Below, piece after piece: positions 23,632 to 30,670 of a stretch of 48,002 nucleotides of DNA (its first letter is position 1; the number at the start of each line of letters is the position of its first letter). The notes under the pieces are model-generated. The model worked only from the letters and a program-made list of their open reading frames with translations. It did no database searches and was not told the DNA's origin. The stretch is from SHZI01 sp038214295 (GTDB lineage: Bacteria; Pseudomonadota; Gammaproteobacteria; Steroidobacterales; GCA-2729495), in contig JBBQSA010000026.1 of the NCBI GenBank assembly GCA_038214295.1, forward strand, positions 1-48,002. The letters are read 5' to 3'. The translations under genes and the position numbers were made by a program.

Positions 23632-24695
23632 GGATCCTCCGCCGGTACCTGTTTCTCACGATCCTCGGAACCACCGGGCTCGTGCTGGCTGTCCTGCTGA
23701 GCCTCGGCGGCTTCATCCAGTTCATCGGGCAGCTCGACGACATTGGCGTTGGCGACTACGGGGTGCTGAATGCACTCGGCTGGGTGCTGCTGAAGTTGCC
23801 CGGCATTGCCGGCCAGATGCTGCCGATAGCCACCTTGCTGGGCGCGCTGCTCGGTCTCGGGACCCTGGCGAGCCGCAGCGAACTGACGGTCCTGCGGGCC
23901 GCCGGCGTTTCCCCGCGTGGCCTGGCCCGCTCCGTGCTGACGACGGGCGTGGTGCTGGCCTTGACGGCCCTGGCGCTGACCGTCTGGCTGGCGCCGCCCC
24001 TCGAGCGCTATGCGCGGCAGCAGCGGGAGCTGGCGAAGTACGGGCAGGCCGGCGTCAGTACCGGCAACAGTGCCTGGATCCGGGACAAGTCCACCATCCT
24101 CAATGTCACGCCCCCCAGTGAGCAGCACCCGGGCGGCGAGGTTTACGTATTTCGCTTTGACGCCGATGGCGCGCTCGATGCCATGGGCCGCGCCGAGTCT
24201 GTGCTGGCCGGTCCGGACCGGCGCTGGCTGCTGCGCAACTATGCCGAGAGCCGTTTCCTTGGGACTTCGGTCCGGACGTCGGCGCAGGCTGAGGCAGTGG
24301 GCCTCGAGGGCGTGAATCCCGATCTGCTGGGGCTGACCGTCGTCCGGGAGGAGACCATGACAGGGGCCGCGCTCTGGCGTTACGTCCAGTACCTGAAGCG
24401 CAGCGGTCTTGAAGCCCGCAGTTACGAAGTCTCTTTCTGGAACCGGATCGCGTCAGTCTTCGCCGTGCCCTTGATGTGCGTGCTGGCCGTGCCCTTCGTC
24501 CTCGGTCCACTACGCTCGGGAGGTGCCGGATCCCGGCTGCTGGCGGGCCTGGGTATCGGTCTAGGCTGGTTCCTGTTGAGCAGGACGCTCTCCGACGGTG
24601 GCGCCGTCTGGAACCTCGATGCGATAACCGTCGCTTGGATTCCCACCGGTCTTCTCGCCCTGGCCACCGGGCTGATCCTCGCACGGACCCGCTAG
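23628..24695 (+). CDS. lptG: LPS export ABC transporter permease LptG
   Basis: LptG is the partner permease of LptF. The 355-residue protein starts MRILRRYLFLTILGTTGLVLAVLLSL. It has the coupling region LGTLASRSELTVLRAAGVSPRGLARSVL, a periplasmic jellyroll domain, and three C-terminal helices including WNRIASVFAVPLMCVLAVPFVLG. The ATG at 23628 overlaps the lptF stop by four bases; the frame is open further upstream but only as the shadow of lptF. The 3' end faces the RDD gene. Confidence 0.96.
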   Translation: MRILRRYLFLTILGTTGLVLAVLLSLGGFIQFIGQLDDIGVGDYGVLNALGWVLLKLPGIAGQMLPIATLLGALLGLGTLASRSELTVLRAAGVSPRGLARSVLTTGVVLALTALALTVWLAPPLERYARQQRELAKYGQAGVSTGNSAWIRDKSTILNVTPPSEQHPGGEVYVFRFDADGALDAMGRAESVLAGPDRRWLLRNYAESRFLGTSVRTSAQAEAVGLEGVNPDLLGLTVVREETMTGAALWRYVQYLKRSGLEARSYEVSFWNRIASVFAVPLMCVLAVPFVLGPLRSGGAGSRLLAGLGIGLGWFLLSRTLSDGGAVWNLDAITVAWIPTGLLALATGLILARTR

Positions 24696-24715
24696 CGGTG
24701 GCCCGGGCAACCGCT
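24694..24715. terminator. Inverted repeat between lptG and the RDD gene
   Basis: AGCGGT (24694-24699) pairs with ACCGCT (24710-24715). An inner GC/GC pair follows one mismatch. The arms include part of each stop codon. There is no T-tract. Confidence 0.35.
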
Positions 24716-25173
24716 CAGGTCCGTTGCGGGGGAATCACGACCACCCGCGTTCCGGCGAGGCGGTCGTGCCAGGTAAGTTCGTCCCGGTCGATCCACAACC
24801 AGAACAGGCCCAGGCCTGCGGGCAGCAATGAAAGCAGGCCCCCGGCGAGGCGGATCAGGCCGGTCCGGAAATCGAGGGGACCGCCGGATTCCAGTTCCAC
24901 CTTGAGGCGCCAGGCGCGCATGCCGAGCGTCTGCCCGCCGCGCAACCAGGACGTGATGAAGAACAGGGCCCCGCTGGCCGCCAGGAGCAGCTGATAGGCG
25001 GGCTGGCCCGCCGGAACCGGGGCGCCGTCCCGGACAGCGACAATGATTAGTGTCGCTGTCATCCACACGGCGCCGAGGAGCAGCGCGTCGTAACAACCGG
25101 CCGCCAGCCGGCGAAATACGCCCGCCGTGGGTCCGTGTGGCGACTCGCAGGGGGAGTGGGTGGTTGCTGGCAT
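24715..25173 (-). CDS. RDD family membrane protein
   Basis: This is a 152-residue protein with the RDD signature: FRRLAAGCYDALLL opening the first helix, WLRGGQTLGMRAWRLKVE in the loop, and LTWHDRLAGTRVVVIP at the end. It has three to four transmembrane helices. RDD proteins are membrane proteins of mostly unknown function. They often lie next to lptFG in gammaproteobacteria, as here in convergent orientation. The ATG at 25173 is preferred to a TTG nine bases upstream. The tRNA-Glu gene lies just upstream on the same strand. Confidence 0.88.
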   Translation of the reverse strand: MPATTHSPCESPHGPTAGVFRRLAAGCYDALLLGAVWMTATLIIVAVRDGAPVPAGQPAYQLLLAASGALFFITSWLRGGQTLGMRAWRLKVELESGGPLDFRTGLIRLAGGLLSLLPAGLGLFWLWIDRDELTWHDRLAGTRVVVIPPQRT

Positions 25174-25214
25174 GGTGGGCAAAGCCTGGTGCTCTACCTG
25201 GGGTTGGCGGGAAT

Positions 25215-25289
25215 TGGCGCTCCCTACGAGAATTGAACTCGTGTTTCAGCCTTGAGAGGGCCGCGTCCTAACCGCTAGACGAAGGGAGC
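25215..25289 (-). tRNA. tRNA-Glu (anticodon CUC)
   Basis: The minus strand folds into a full cloverleaf. The acceptor stem GCTCCCT/AGGGAGC is followed by discriminator G and an encoded CCA. The D-arm is GTCT/GGAC. The anticodon stem CGGCC/GGCTG has the 7-base loop CTCTCAA (anticodon CTC), and the T-arm ACGAG/CTCGT has loop TTCAATT. It decodes GAG. A promoter lies 34 bases upstream. Confidence 0.96.
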
Positions 25290-25322
25290 CTGAGTGGACT
25301 GTGCCGCCGAAGCGGGGCTGCT

Positions 25323-25350
25323 ATTATAGTCAGCCTTGCCTTTGGCTCAA
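25323..25350 (-). promoter_or_regulatory. Sigma70 promoter of tRNA-Glu, overlapping a plus-strand -10 for pcnB
   Basis: On the minus strand TTGAGC (25350-25345), a 16-base spacer and TATAAT (25328-25323) give a start near 25316. The same A/T island reads TATAGT (25325-25330) on the plus strand, a candidate -10 for pcnB with a leader of about 26 bases. Confidence 0.6.
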
Positions 25351-25362
25351 GTCGGAACTGTT

Positions 25363-26694
25363 TTGACTCATCCCACACCCGTCGCGGGTTCGCCCCGCAT
25401 CATTCCCCGGTCCGAGCACAACATTTCCCGTGCAAATATCTCGCGGAACGCCATTAAGGTGCTGTACCGGCTGAAGGATGGCGGGTACCAGGCGTTCATT
25501 GTCGGAGGCGGGGTGCGTGACCTGCTGCTGGAACGGCAGCCAAAGGACTTCGACATTGCCACCGATGCCAGCCCCGAGCAGGTCCGCGCCCTGTTCAGCA
25601 ACGCGCGGCTTATCGGCCGCCGGTTCCGGCTCGTGCACGTCAGGTTCCGCGACGAGATTGTCGAAGTCGCCACGTTCCGCGGCCTCGGCAACGAGGACCT
25701 GGAGAGCGAAGACCGGCAGGTGCTCGACGCGGCGGGGCGGATCATCAAGGACAATTCTTTCGGCTCGATCGAGGAAGACGCCTGGCGGCGGGATTTCACG
25801 GTCAACGCGCTCTATTACAACATCGCCGACTTCTCCATCTGGGATTTCGTCGATGGCATGCGCGACATCGAGGCCCGCCAGATACGCCTCATCGGTGACC
25901 CGGAGACCCGCTACCGCGAGGACCCGGTGCGGATGATCCGCGCGGTGCGGCTCGCCGCGAAGCTCGGCCTGGAGATCCACCCGGAGGCGGCGGCGCCGAT
26001 GGCCCGGCTGGGCAGCCTGATCGACAGCGTGCCCCCGGCCCGGCTGTTCGACGAGTTCCTGAAGGTGTTCGAAACCGGTCACGCGCTGGAGGCCTACCGG
26101 CGGCTCCGGCGGCACGGGCTGTTCGAGCACCTGTTTCCAGCCACTGCGACCTGGCTTGCTGGCGACGAGCACGCGGGCACCGGCGACGGGCCGCGCAACC
26201 GGTTCATCGAGCGCGCCCTGGCGAACACCGACCAGCGCGTGGCTGACGGCCAGTCCGTGACCCCCATGTTTCTCTTCGGCGTGTTTCTCTGGGGTCCGGT
26301 ACAGGAGCGTGCCCGTGCCATGAGGCGCCAGGGCCAGATGTCCGAGATGCAGGCGCTCATTGATGCCGGCATCGATGTCTCCAACGAACAGATTGCCCGC
26401 ATCACGCTGCCGCGCCGGTTCTCCGTGCCGATGCGCGAGATGCTGCAGATTCAGCCCCGCTTCGACCGCCGCCAGGGGCGGCGCGCGGCCCTCCTGCTCC
26501 AGCACCGGCGCTTTCGCGCGGCCTACGATCTCCTCGTGTTGCGGACCGAACTGGGTGAGGTTCCCGTCGAGCTTGCAGACTGGTGGACCCGTATCCAGAC
26601 CCTGCCGCCCGAGGAACAGCGCCGTGAATTCAATGGCGGGCGCGGTGGCGGGCGCGGCCCCCGGGACCCGCATCCGGTAGAACAGGCCGTCTGA
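25363..26694 (+). CDS. pcnB: Poly(A) polymerase I
   Basis: PcnB adds short poly(A) tails to RNA 3' ends, marking them for decay. The protein is 443 residues from the TTG at 25363. It has the nucleotidyltransferase core GGGVRDLLLERQPKDFDIATDA with the DxD metal site, RRDFTVNALYYN, and REDPVRMIRAVRLAAKLGLEI of the RNA-binding neck. No ATG exists in the N-terminal region. TTG 25363 has CGGAA five bases upstream and is preferred to TTGs at 25336 and 25342. The C-terminus is a Gly/Arg-rich tail (GGRGGGRG). It is followed by folK. Confidence 0.94.
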   Translation: MTHPTPVAGSPRIIPRSEHNISRANISRNAIKVLYRLKDGGYQAFIVGGGVRDLLLERQPKDFDIATDASPEQVRALFSNARLIGRRFRLVHVRFRDEIVEVATFRGLGNEDLESEDRQVLDAAGRIIKDNSFGSIEEDAWRRDFTVNALYYNIADFSIWDFVDGMRDIEARQIRLIGDPETRYREDPVRMIRAVRLAAKLGLEIHPEAAAPMARLGSLIDSVPPARLFDEFLKVFETGHALEAYRRLRRHGLFEHLFPATATWLAGDEHAGTGDGPRNRFIERALANTDQRVADGQSVTPMFLFGVFLWGPVQERARAMRRQGQMSEMQALIDAGIDVSNEQIARITLPRRFSVPMREMLQIQPRFDRRQGRRAALLLQHRRFRAAYDLLVLRTELGEVPVELADWWTRIQTLPPEEQRREFNGGRGGGRGPRDPHPVEQAV

Positions 26695-26705
26695 GGCCGA
26701 CCGGC

Positions 26706-27188
26706 ATGCCGCTGTCCGGCTGGATGCCTGCCTACGTGGGCATCGGCAGCAACCTCGACGATCCCGATCAGCAGGTACGGACTGCCTTCCGGGCCCTCGA
26801 AGGGCTGCCGGACACGCGGCTGGTCGCCGCCTCGGCCACGCTGCGCAATCCGGCGCTCGGCCCGCAGCCGCAGCCCGAATTCGTCAACGCCGTGGCAGGT
26901 TTGCTCACGCACCTTGCACCCGCGGAACTGCTGGCAGGCCTGCTCGGTATCGAGCGCCGGCAGGGCAGGGATCGCAGCACTGGCCTGCGCTGGGGCCCCC
27001 GCCGGATCGACCTCGACCTGCTCGTCTACGGCGACGTCGTCATGGACACCGGGGACCTGGTCCTGCCGCATCCGGGCATCGCGAGCCGAAATTTTGTATT
27101 GTTCCCCCTGCTGCAGATCGCCCCGGGTTTGAACGTTCCAGGACTGGGTCCCGTCTGGCGACTGGCAGCGGCCGTCAATCAACAATAA
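26706..27188 (+). CDS. folK: 2-amino-4-hydroxy-6-hydroxymethyldihydropteridine pyrophosphokinase
   Basis: HPPK transfers pyrophosphate from ATP to the pterin in folate synthesis. The 160-residue product has AYVGIGSNLDDPDQQV, FVNAVAGLLT, the signature RWGPRRIDLDLLVYG with metal-binding aspartates, and LPHPGIASRNFVLFPLLQIAP. An internal ATG at 26724 could also start the gene. pcnB-folK-kinase-panB-panC is the usual gammaproteobacterial order. Confidence 0.96.
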   Translation: MPLSGWMPAYVGIGSNLDDPDQQVRTAFRALEGLPDTRLVAASATLRNPALGPQPQPEFVNAVAGLLTHLAPAELLAGLLGIERRQGRDRSTGLRWGPRRIDLDLLVYGDVVMDTGDLVLPHPGIASRNFVLFPLLQIAPGLNVPGLGPVWRLAAAVNQQ

Positions 27189-27211
27189 CAACAGGCCGAG
27201 AACGACAGCCT

Positions 27212-27859
27212 ATGGGCAGTTCCCGCTACATTGCCATCGAAGGCCCCATCGGGGTGGGCAAGACCAGCCTCGCACGGCGTCTGGCGGATTCGCTGGATGG
27301 TGAGATCCTGCTTGAGCAACCGGAAGCCAATCCCTTTCTCGAGCGCTTCTACCGGGATCCGCGCGGCGCCGCCCTCCCGACGCAGCTGTTCTTCCTGTTT
27401 CAGCGCGTACAGCAGATCGAGCAGCTTCGGCAGAGCGACATCTTCGCGGAAACCCGCGTCTCCGATTTCCTGATCAACAAGGACCGGCTGTTCGCGGAGA
27501 TCAACCTGGACCGGGCCGAGCTCGCGCTCTATGACAAGGTGGCCGAGTCCCTGGCGTTCGAGGCGCCGCCCCCGGATCTCGTCGTTTACCTGCAGGCGCC
27601 AGTCGATACGCTGCTGTTCCGCATCGCGCGGCGTGGCATCGACTTTGAGCAGCGGATAGGCCGCCGCTACCTGGAGCGCCTGACCGAGGCCTATGCCCGC
27701 TATTTCCACGATTACGACGCGGCTCCGCTCCTGATTGTGAATGCGGCCGTTATCGACCCGGTCCATAATGACGCGCACTTTGCCCTGCTTCTCGAGGAGA
27801 TTGGACGAATCCGCAGTGGCCGGCATTTCTTCAATCCGGTCGCTTCGGCCTTCGGCTAG
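27212..27859 (+). CDS. Deoxynucleoside kinase family protein
   Basis: This is a 215-residue P-loop kinase of the deoxynucleoside/deoxyadenosine kinase fold. The P-loop is IAIEGPIGVGKTSLARRLA. The middle helix SDFLINKDRLFAEINLD takes the place of the ERS-type motif. A basic lid RIARRGIDFEQRIGRRYLERL follows. Members are regularly found between folK and panB; the natural substrate is not established from the sequence. It lies 23 bases after folK and five before panB. Confidence 0.88.
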   Translation: MGSSRYIAIEGPIGVGKTSLARRLADSLDGEILLEQPEANPFLERFYRDPRGAALPTQLFFLFQRVQQIEQLRQSDIFAETRVSDFLINKDRLFAEINLDRAELALYDKVAESLAFEAPPPDLVVYLQAPVDTLLFRIARRGIDFEQRIGRRYLERLTEAYARYFHDYDAAPLLIVNAAVIDPVHNDAHFALLLEEIGRIRSGRHFFNPVASAFG

Positions 27860-27864
27860 GCAGC

Positions 27865-28695
27865 ATGTACAAGCAACTCCAGCAGCGGGACCTGCCCGAG
27901 GCACCCGTGAACATCTCGACGCTGCGCGCCATGAAGGCGGCCGGCGAGCCCATCGCCTGCCTGACGGCCTACGACGCCAGCTTTGCTTTGCTGGTGGACC
28001 GGGCCGGCGCCGACGTGGTGCTGGTGGGTGACTCCGTTGGCATGGTCGTCCAGGGCCATGACACCACGGTTCCGGTCACGGTGCAGGACATGATCTATCA
28101 CTGCCGGATCGTCCGCCGCGGACTCGGCCGGGCATTCCTGATGGCCGACATGCCCTTCATGAGTTACACGATTCCGTCCCAGGCGCTGGATAACGCCGTC
28201 CGCCTCATGCAGGAGGGCGCGGCGATGATGGTCAAGCTGGAGGGCGGCGCCAGCCAGGTGAAAATCGTTGAACACCTGGCCAGCCACGACATACCCGTGT
28301 GCGCCCATCTTGGCCTGCGGCCCCAATCGGTGCACAAAATCGGCGGCTTCAAGGTGCAGGGCCGGGACCAGGCCCAGGCGGAGCAGATGCTGGAGGACGC
28401 CGTCAGCCTGGAGCAGGCCGGCGCCGATATCCTGCTGCTGGAGTGCGTGCCCAATGAACTGGGCCAGGCAGTCCGCGACGCCGTGACGGTGCCGGTAATT
28501 GGCATCGGCGCAGGCCCCGGCGTCGATGGCCAGATTCTCGTGCTCTACGACATGCTCGGCATCACCCAGGGACGGCTGCCCCGCTTCGTGCGCAATTTCA
28601 TGCATGACAGCGGCTCGGCGCTCGAGGCGCTGCAGGCCTATGTCGCCGCGGTGAAGGACCGCAGTTACCCGGCCGCCGAGCACTGCTTTTCCTGA
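27865..28695 (+). CDS. panB: 3-methyl-2-oxobutanoate hydroxymethyltransferase
   Basis: PanB adds a hydroxymethyl group from methylene-THF to alpha-ketoisovalerate, giving ketopantoate for pantothenate and CoA. The 276-residue TIM-barrel enzyme has CLTAYDASFALLVDRAGADVVLVGDSVGMVVQGHDTT with metal-binding residues, then MADMPFMSY, VKLEGG, HLGLRPQSVHKIGGFKVQGR and GIGAGPGVDGQILVLYDMLG. The ATG at 27865 gives a slightly long N-terminus; GTG at 27907 is an alternative. panC follows after two bases. Confidence 0.96.
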   Translation: MYKQLQQRDLPEAPVNISTLRAMKAAGEPIACLTAYDASFALLVDRAGADVVLVGDSVGMVVQGHDTTVPVTVQDMIYHCRIVRRGLGRAFLMADMPFMSYTIPSQALDNAVRLMQEGAAMMVKLEGGASQVKIVEHLASHDIPVCAHLGLRPQSVHKIGGFKVQGRDQAQAEQMLEDAVSLEQAGADILLLECVPNELGQAVRDAVTVPVIGIGAGPGVDGQILVLYDMLGITQGRLPRFVRNFMHDSGSALEALQAYVAAVKDRSYPAAEHCFS

Positions 28696-28697
28696 CC

Positions 28698-29546
28698 TTG
28701 AAGACCGTCCGCAAGGTCGTGAGCCTGCGCGAGAACCTGCGCTCCTGGCGCTCGTTCAGCGAGACCGTCGCGCTGGTGCCGACGATGGGCAACCTGCATG
28801 CCGGCCATATCAGCCTCGTGGAGCAGGCACGGACCCTGGCCGACCGGGTCGTGGTGTCCATATTCGTCAACCCGACCCAGTTCGGACCCGGCGAGGACTT
28901 TGCCGCTTACCCGCGCACTCTCGACAGTGACCGCCGCCAGCTGACCCGGGCCGGCGTTGACCTGCTGTTTGCTCCGCCCGTGCAGGAGATCTATCCCGAG
29001 GGCGGGGAGGGCGCCACGCTTGTGTCCGTGCCGGAATTGTCCCGGGTCCTGTGCGGGGAATTCCGTCCCGGGCACTTCGATGGCGTTGCGTCGGTAGTGA
29101 CGCGGCTTTTCAATATCGTCCAGCCGGACTGTGCCGTCTTCGGCCAGAAGGATTACCAGCAGCTCCTGATCATCAGGCGCTTGCAGGCCGACCTGCACCT
29201 GCCAGTGCGCGTGCACGTCGTGCCCACGGCACGGGAGCCCAACGGGCTCGCGCTGAGTTCGCGCAACCAGTACCTGGACCCGGCCGAGCGGGCGCGGGCG
29301 CCGGCGCTGGCCCGGGTCCTCAATGAGTGCGCCGCGCTGCTGCGTGAGGGCGGACGGGACTTCCCGGAGCTGGAGGCGCGGGGCCTGGCCGGCCTGAGTG
29401 CGGCGGGATTTCGTCCGGATTATTTTGCCATCCGCAACGCGCCTGATCTTCGCGTGCCGGGCCCGGCCGACCGTCACCTCGTCGTACTGGCGGCGGCCCA
29501 CCTCGGCCGTGCGCGGCTCATCGACAACGTCCTGATCGATCTCTAG
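28698..29546 (+). CDS. panC: Pantothenate synthetase
   Basis: PanC joins pantoate and beta-alanine using ATP. The 282-residue product has VPTMGNLHAGHISLVEQA (HIGH-like motif), FVNPTQFGPGEDFAAYPRT, FGQKDYQQLLIIRRL and LALSSRNQYLDP. The start is TTG at 28698, two bases after panB; no ATG is available at the right place. There is no clear Shine-Dalgarno, so re-initiation after panB is likely. The 3' end faces queG. Confidence 0.96.
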   Translation: MKTVRKVVSLRENLRSWRSFSETVALVPTMGNLHAGHISLVEQARTLADRVVVSIFVNPTQFGPGEDFAAYPRTLDSDRRQLTRAGVDLLFAPPVQEIYPEGGEGATLVSVPELSRVLCGEFRPGHFDGVASVVTRLFNIVQPDCAVFGQKDYQQLLIIRRLQADLHLPVRVHVVPTAREPNGLALSSRNQYLDPAERARAPALARVLNECAALLREGGRDFPELEARGLAGLSAAGFRPDYFAIRNAPDLRVPGPADRHLVVLAAAHLGRARLIDNVLIDL

Positions 29547-29561
29547 ACCGCGCTCAGGTCT
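29545..29561. terminator. Inverted repeat between panC and queG
   Basis: AGACC (29545-29549) pairs with GGTCT (29557-29561) around a 7-base loop that holds most of the queG stop. The left arm includes two bases of the panC TAG. There is no T-tract. Confidence 0.3.
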
Positions 29562-30621
29562 GCCGCCCGGCGTGCTGCCCGCTATGCTGCCCCAGGGCCC
29601 AGGCCACGTGTTCACGGACCAGCTCTGACGGGTGCCCGGCCCGCGCATGGAGGGCGCCGAGGACCTCCGGCGAGGACGGCGCATTGCCGAGGGCCACCGC
29701 GATGTTGCGCAGCCAGCCCGTGTAGCCCGGGCGCCGCAGGGCGCTGCCGGCCGTCCGTTCCTCCCATTCCTGCTCTGACCAGGCAAACAGGTCGGTGAGG
29801 CGCGGTGCGTCGAGGCCATGCCGGGGCGCGAAGTCTGCAACCGCGGTCGTGCGCGCATAGCGGTTCCACGGGCAGACGAGCTGGCAGTCGTCGCAGCCAA
29901 AAATCCGGTTACCCATGCTCGCCCGGAACTCCACCGGAATGGGGCCGCGGGCCTCGATCGTGAAGTAGGAGATGCAGCGCCGGGCGTCGAGCAGGTAGGG
30001 CGCGATGATGGCCTGCGTCGGGCACACGTCGAGGCAGGCACGGCAGCTGCCGCAGTGGTCCGTCACGGGTTCGTCTTCGGGGAGCGGCAGGTCCGTGTAG
30101 ATCTCGCCCAGCAGAAACCACGATCCCGCCTGGCGATTGATGAGGTTCGTGTGCTTGCCCTGCCAGCCCAGGCCCGCGGCTGCGGCAATGGGCTTCTCAA
30201 GCACCGGCGCACTGTCGACGAACACCCGGTAGCCGTGCGGGGCGCCGGCGGCGCTGATCCGGTCAGCCAGCTTCCGGAGTTGGCTCCGCAAGCGCTTGTG
30301 GTAGTCGCGGCCGAGCGCGTACCGGGCGATATAGGCGGCCGCCGGATCGGCCAGCACCGCCGCCGCCGGCGCTGCGGTCGCCGGCTGGCAGTCCATGCGT
30401 GCCGAGATGATGCGCACGGTGCCGGGGACGAGCTCTGCAGGCCGGGTGCGCTTGCGGCCGTGCCGGGTCATGTACGTTAGTTCCCCGTGCAGACCCCGGT
30501 CGATCCAGTCGTCGAGGCGGCGCTCTGCCTCGGCGAGGGTCGTGCCCGTGATACCGATCTGCTGGAAGCCGAACTCCAGACCCCAGGCCCTGATCTGTGC
30601 CGGGAGGTCGCTGAGATCCAT
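29554..30621 (-). CDS. queG: Epoxyqueuosine reductase QueG
   Basis: QueG is a cobalamin and [4Fe-4S] enzyme that reduces epoxyqueuosine to queuosine in the wobble base of certain tRNAs. The 355-residue product has two ferredoxin-like clusters: CGSCRACLDVCPTQAI (about residues 188-203) and CDDCQLVCPWNR (about 242-253). An N-terminal DUF1730 region contains YALGRDYHKRLRSQLRKLA. The C-terminus has HEAT-like helices (LRNIAVALGNAPSSPEVLGAL). The ATG at 30621 fits the family. It is divergent from nnr. Confidence 0.96.
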   Translation of the reverse strand: MDLSDLPAQIRAWGLEFGFQQIGITGTTLAEAERRLDDWIDRGLHGELTYMTRHGRKRTRPAELVPGTVRIISARMDCQPATAAPAAAVLADPAAAYIARYALGRDYHKRLRSQLRKLADRISAAGAPHGYRVFVDSAPVLEKPIAAAAGLGWQGKHTNLINRQAGSWFLLGEIYTDLPLPEDEPVTDHCGSCRACLDVCPTQAIIAPYLLDARRCISYFTIEARGPIPVEFRASMGNRIFGCDDCQLVCPWNRYARTTAVADFAPRHGLDAPRLTDLFAWSEQEWEERTAGSALRRPGYTGWLRNIAVALGNAPSSPEVLGALHARAGHPSELVREHVAWALGQHSGQHAGRQT

Positions 30622-30656
30622 GGGGAGGTCACTGCCCGGGTTTGCTGTGGGCGATC

Positions 30657-30664
30657 AGTATAAT
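30657..30664. promoter_or_regulatory. Overlapping divergent -10 elements for nnr (plus) and queG (minus)
   Basis: The plus strand has TATAAT (30659-30664), six bases before the nnr ATG at 30671. The minus strand of the same island reads TATACT (30662-30657), giving queG a leader of about 29 bases. No convincing -35 is seen for either. nnr would be leaderless from this promoter. Confidence 0.5.
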
Positions 30665-30670
30665 GCCGGC

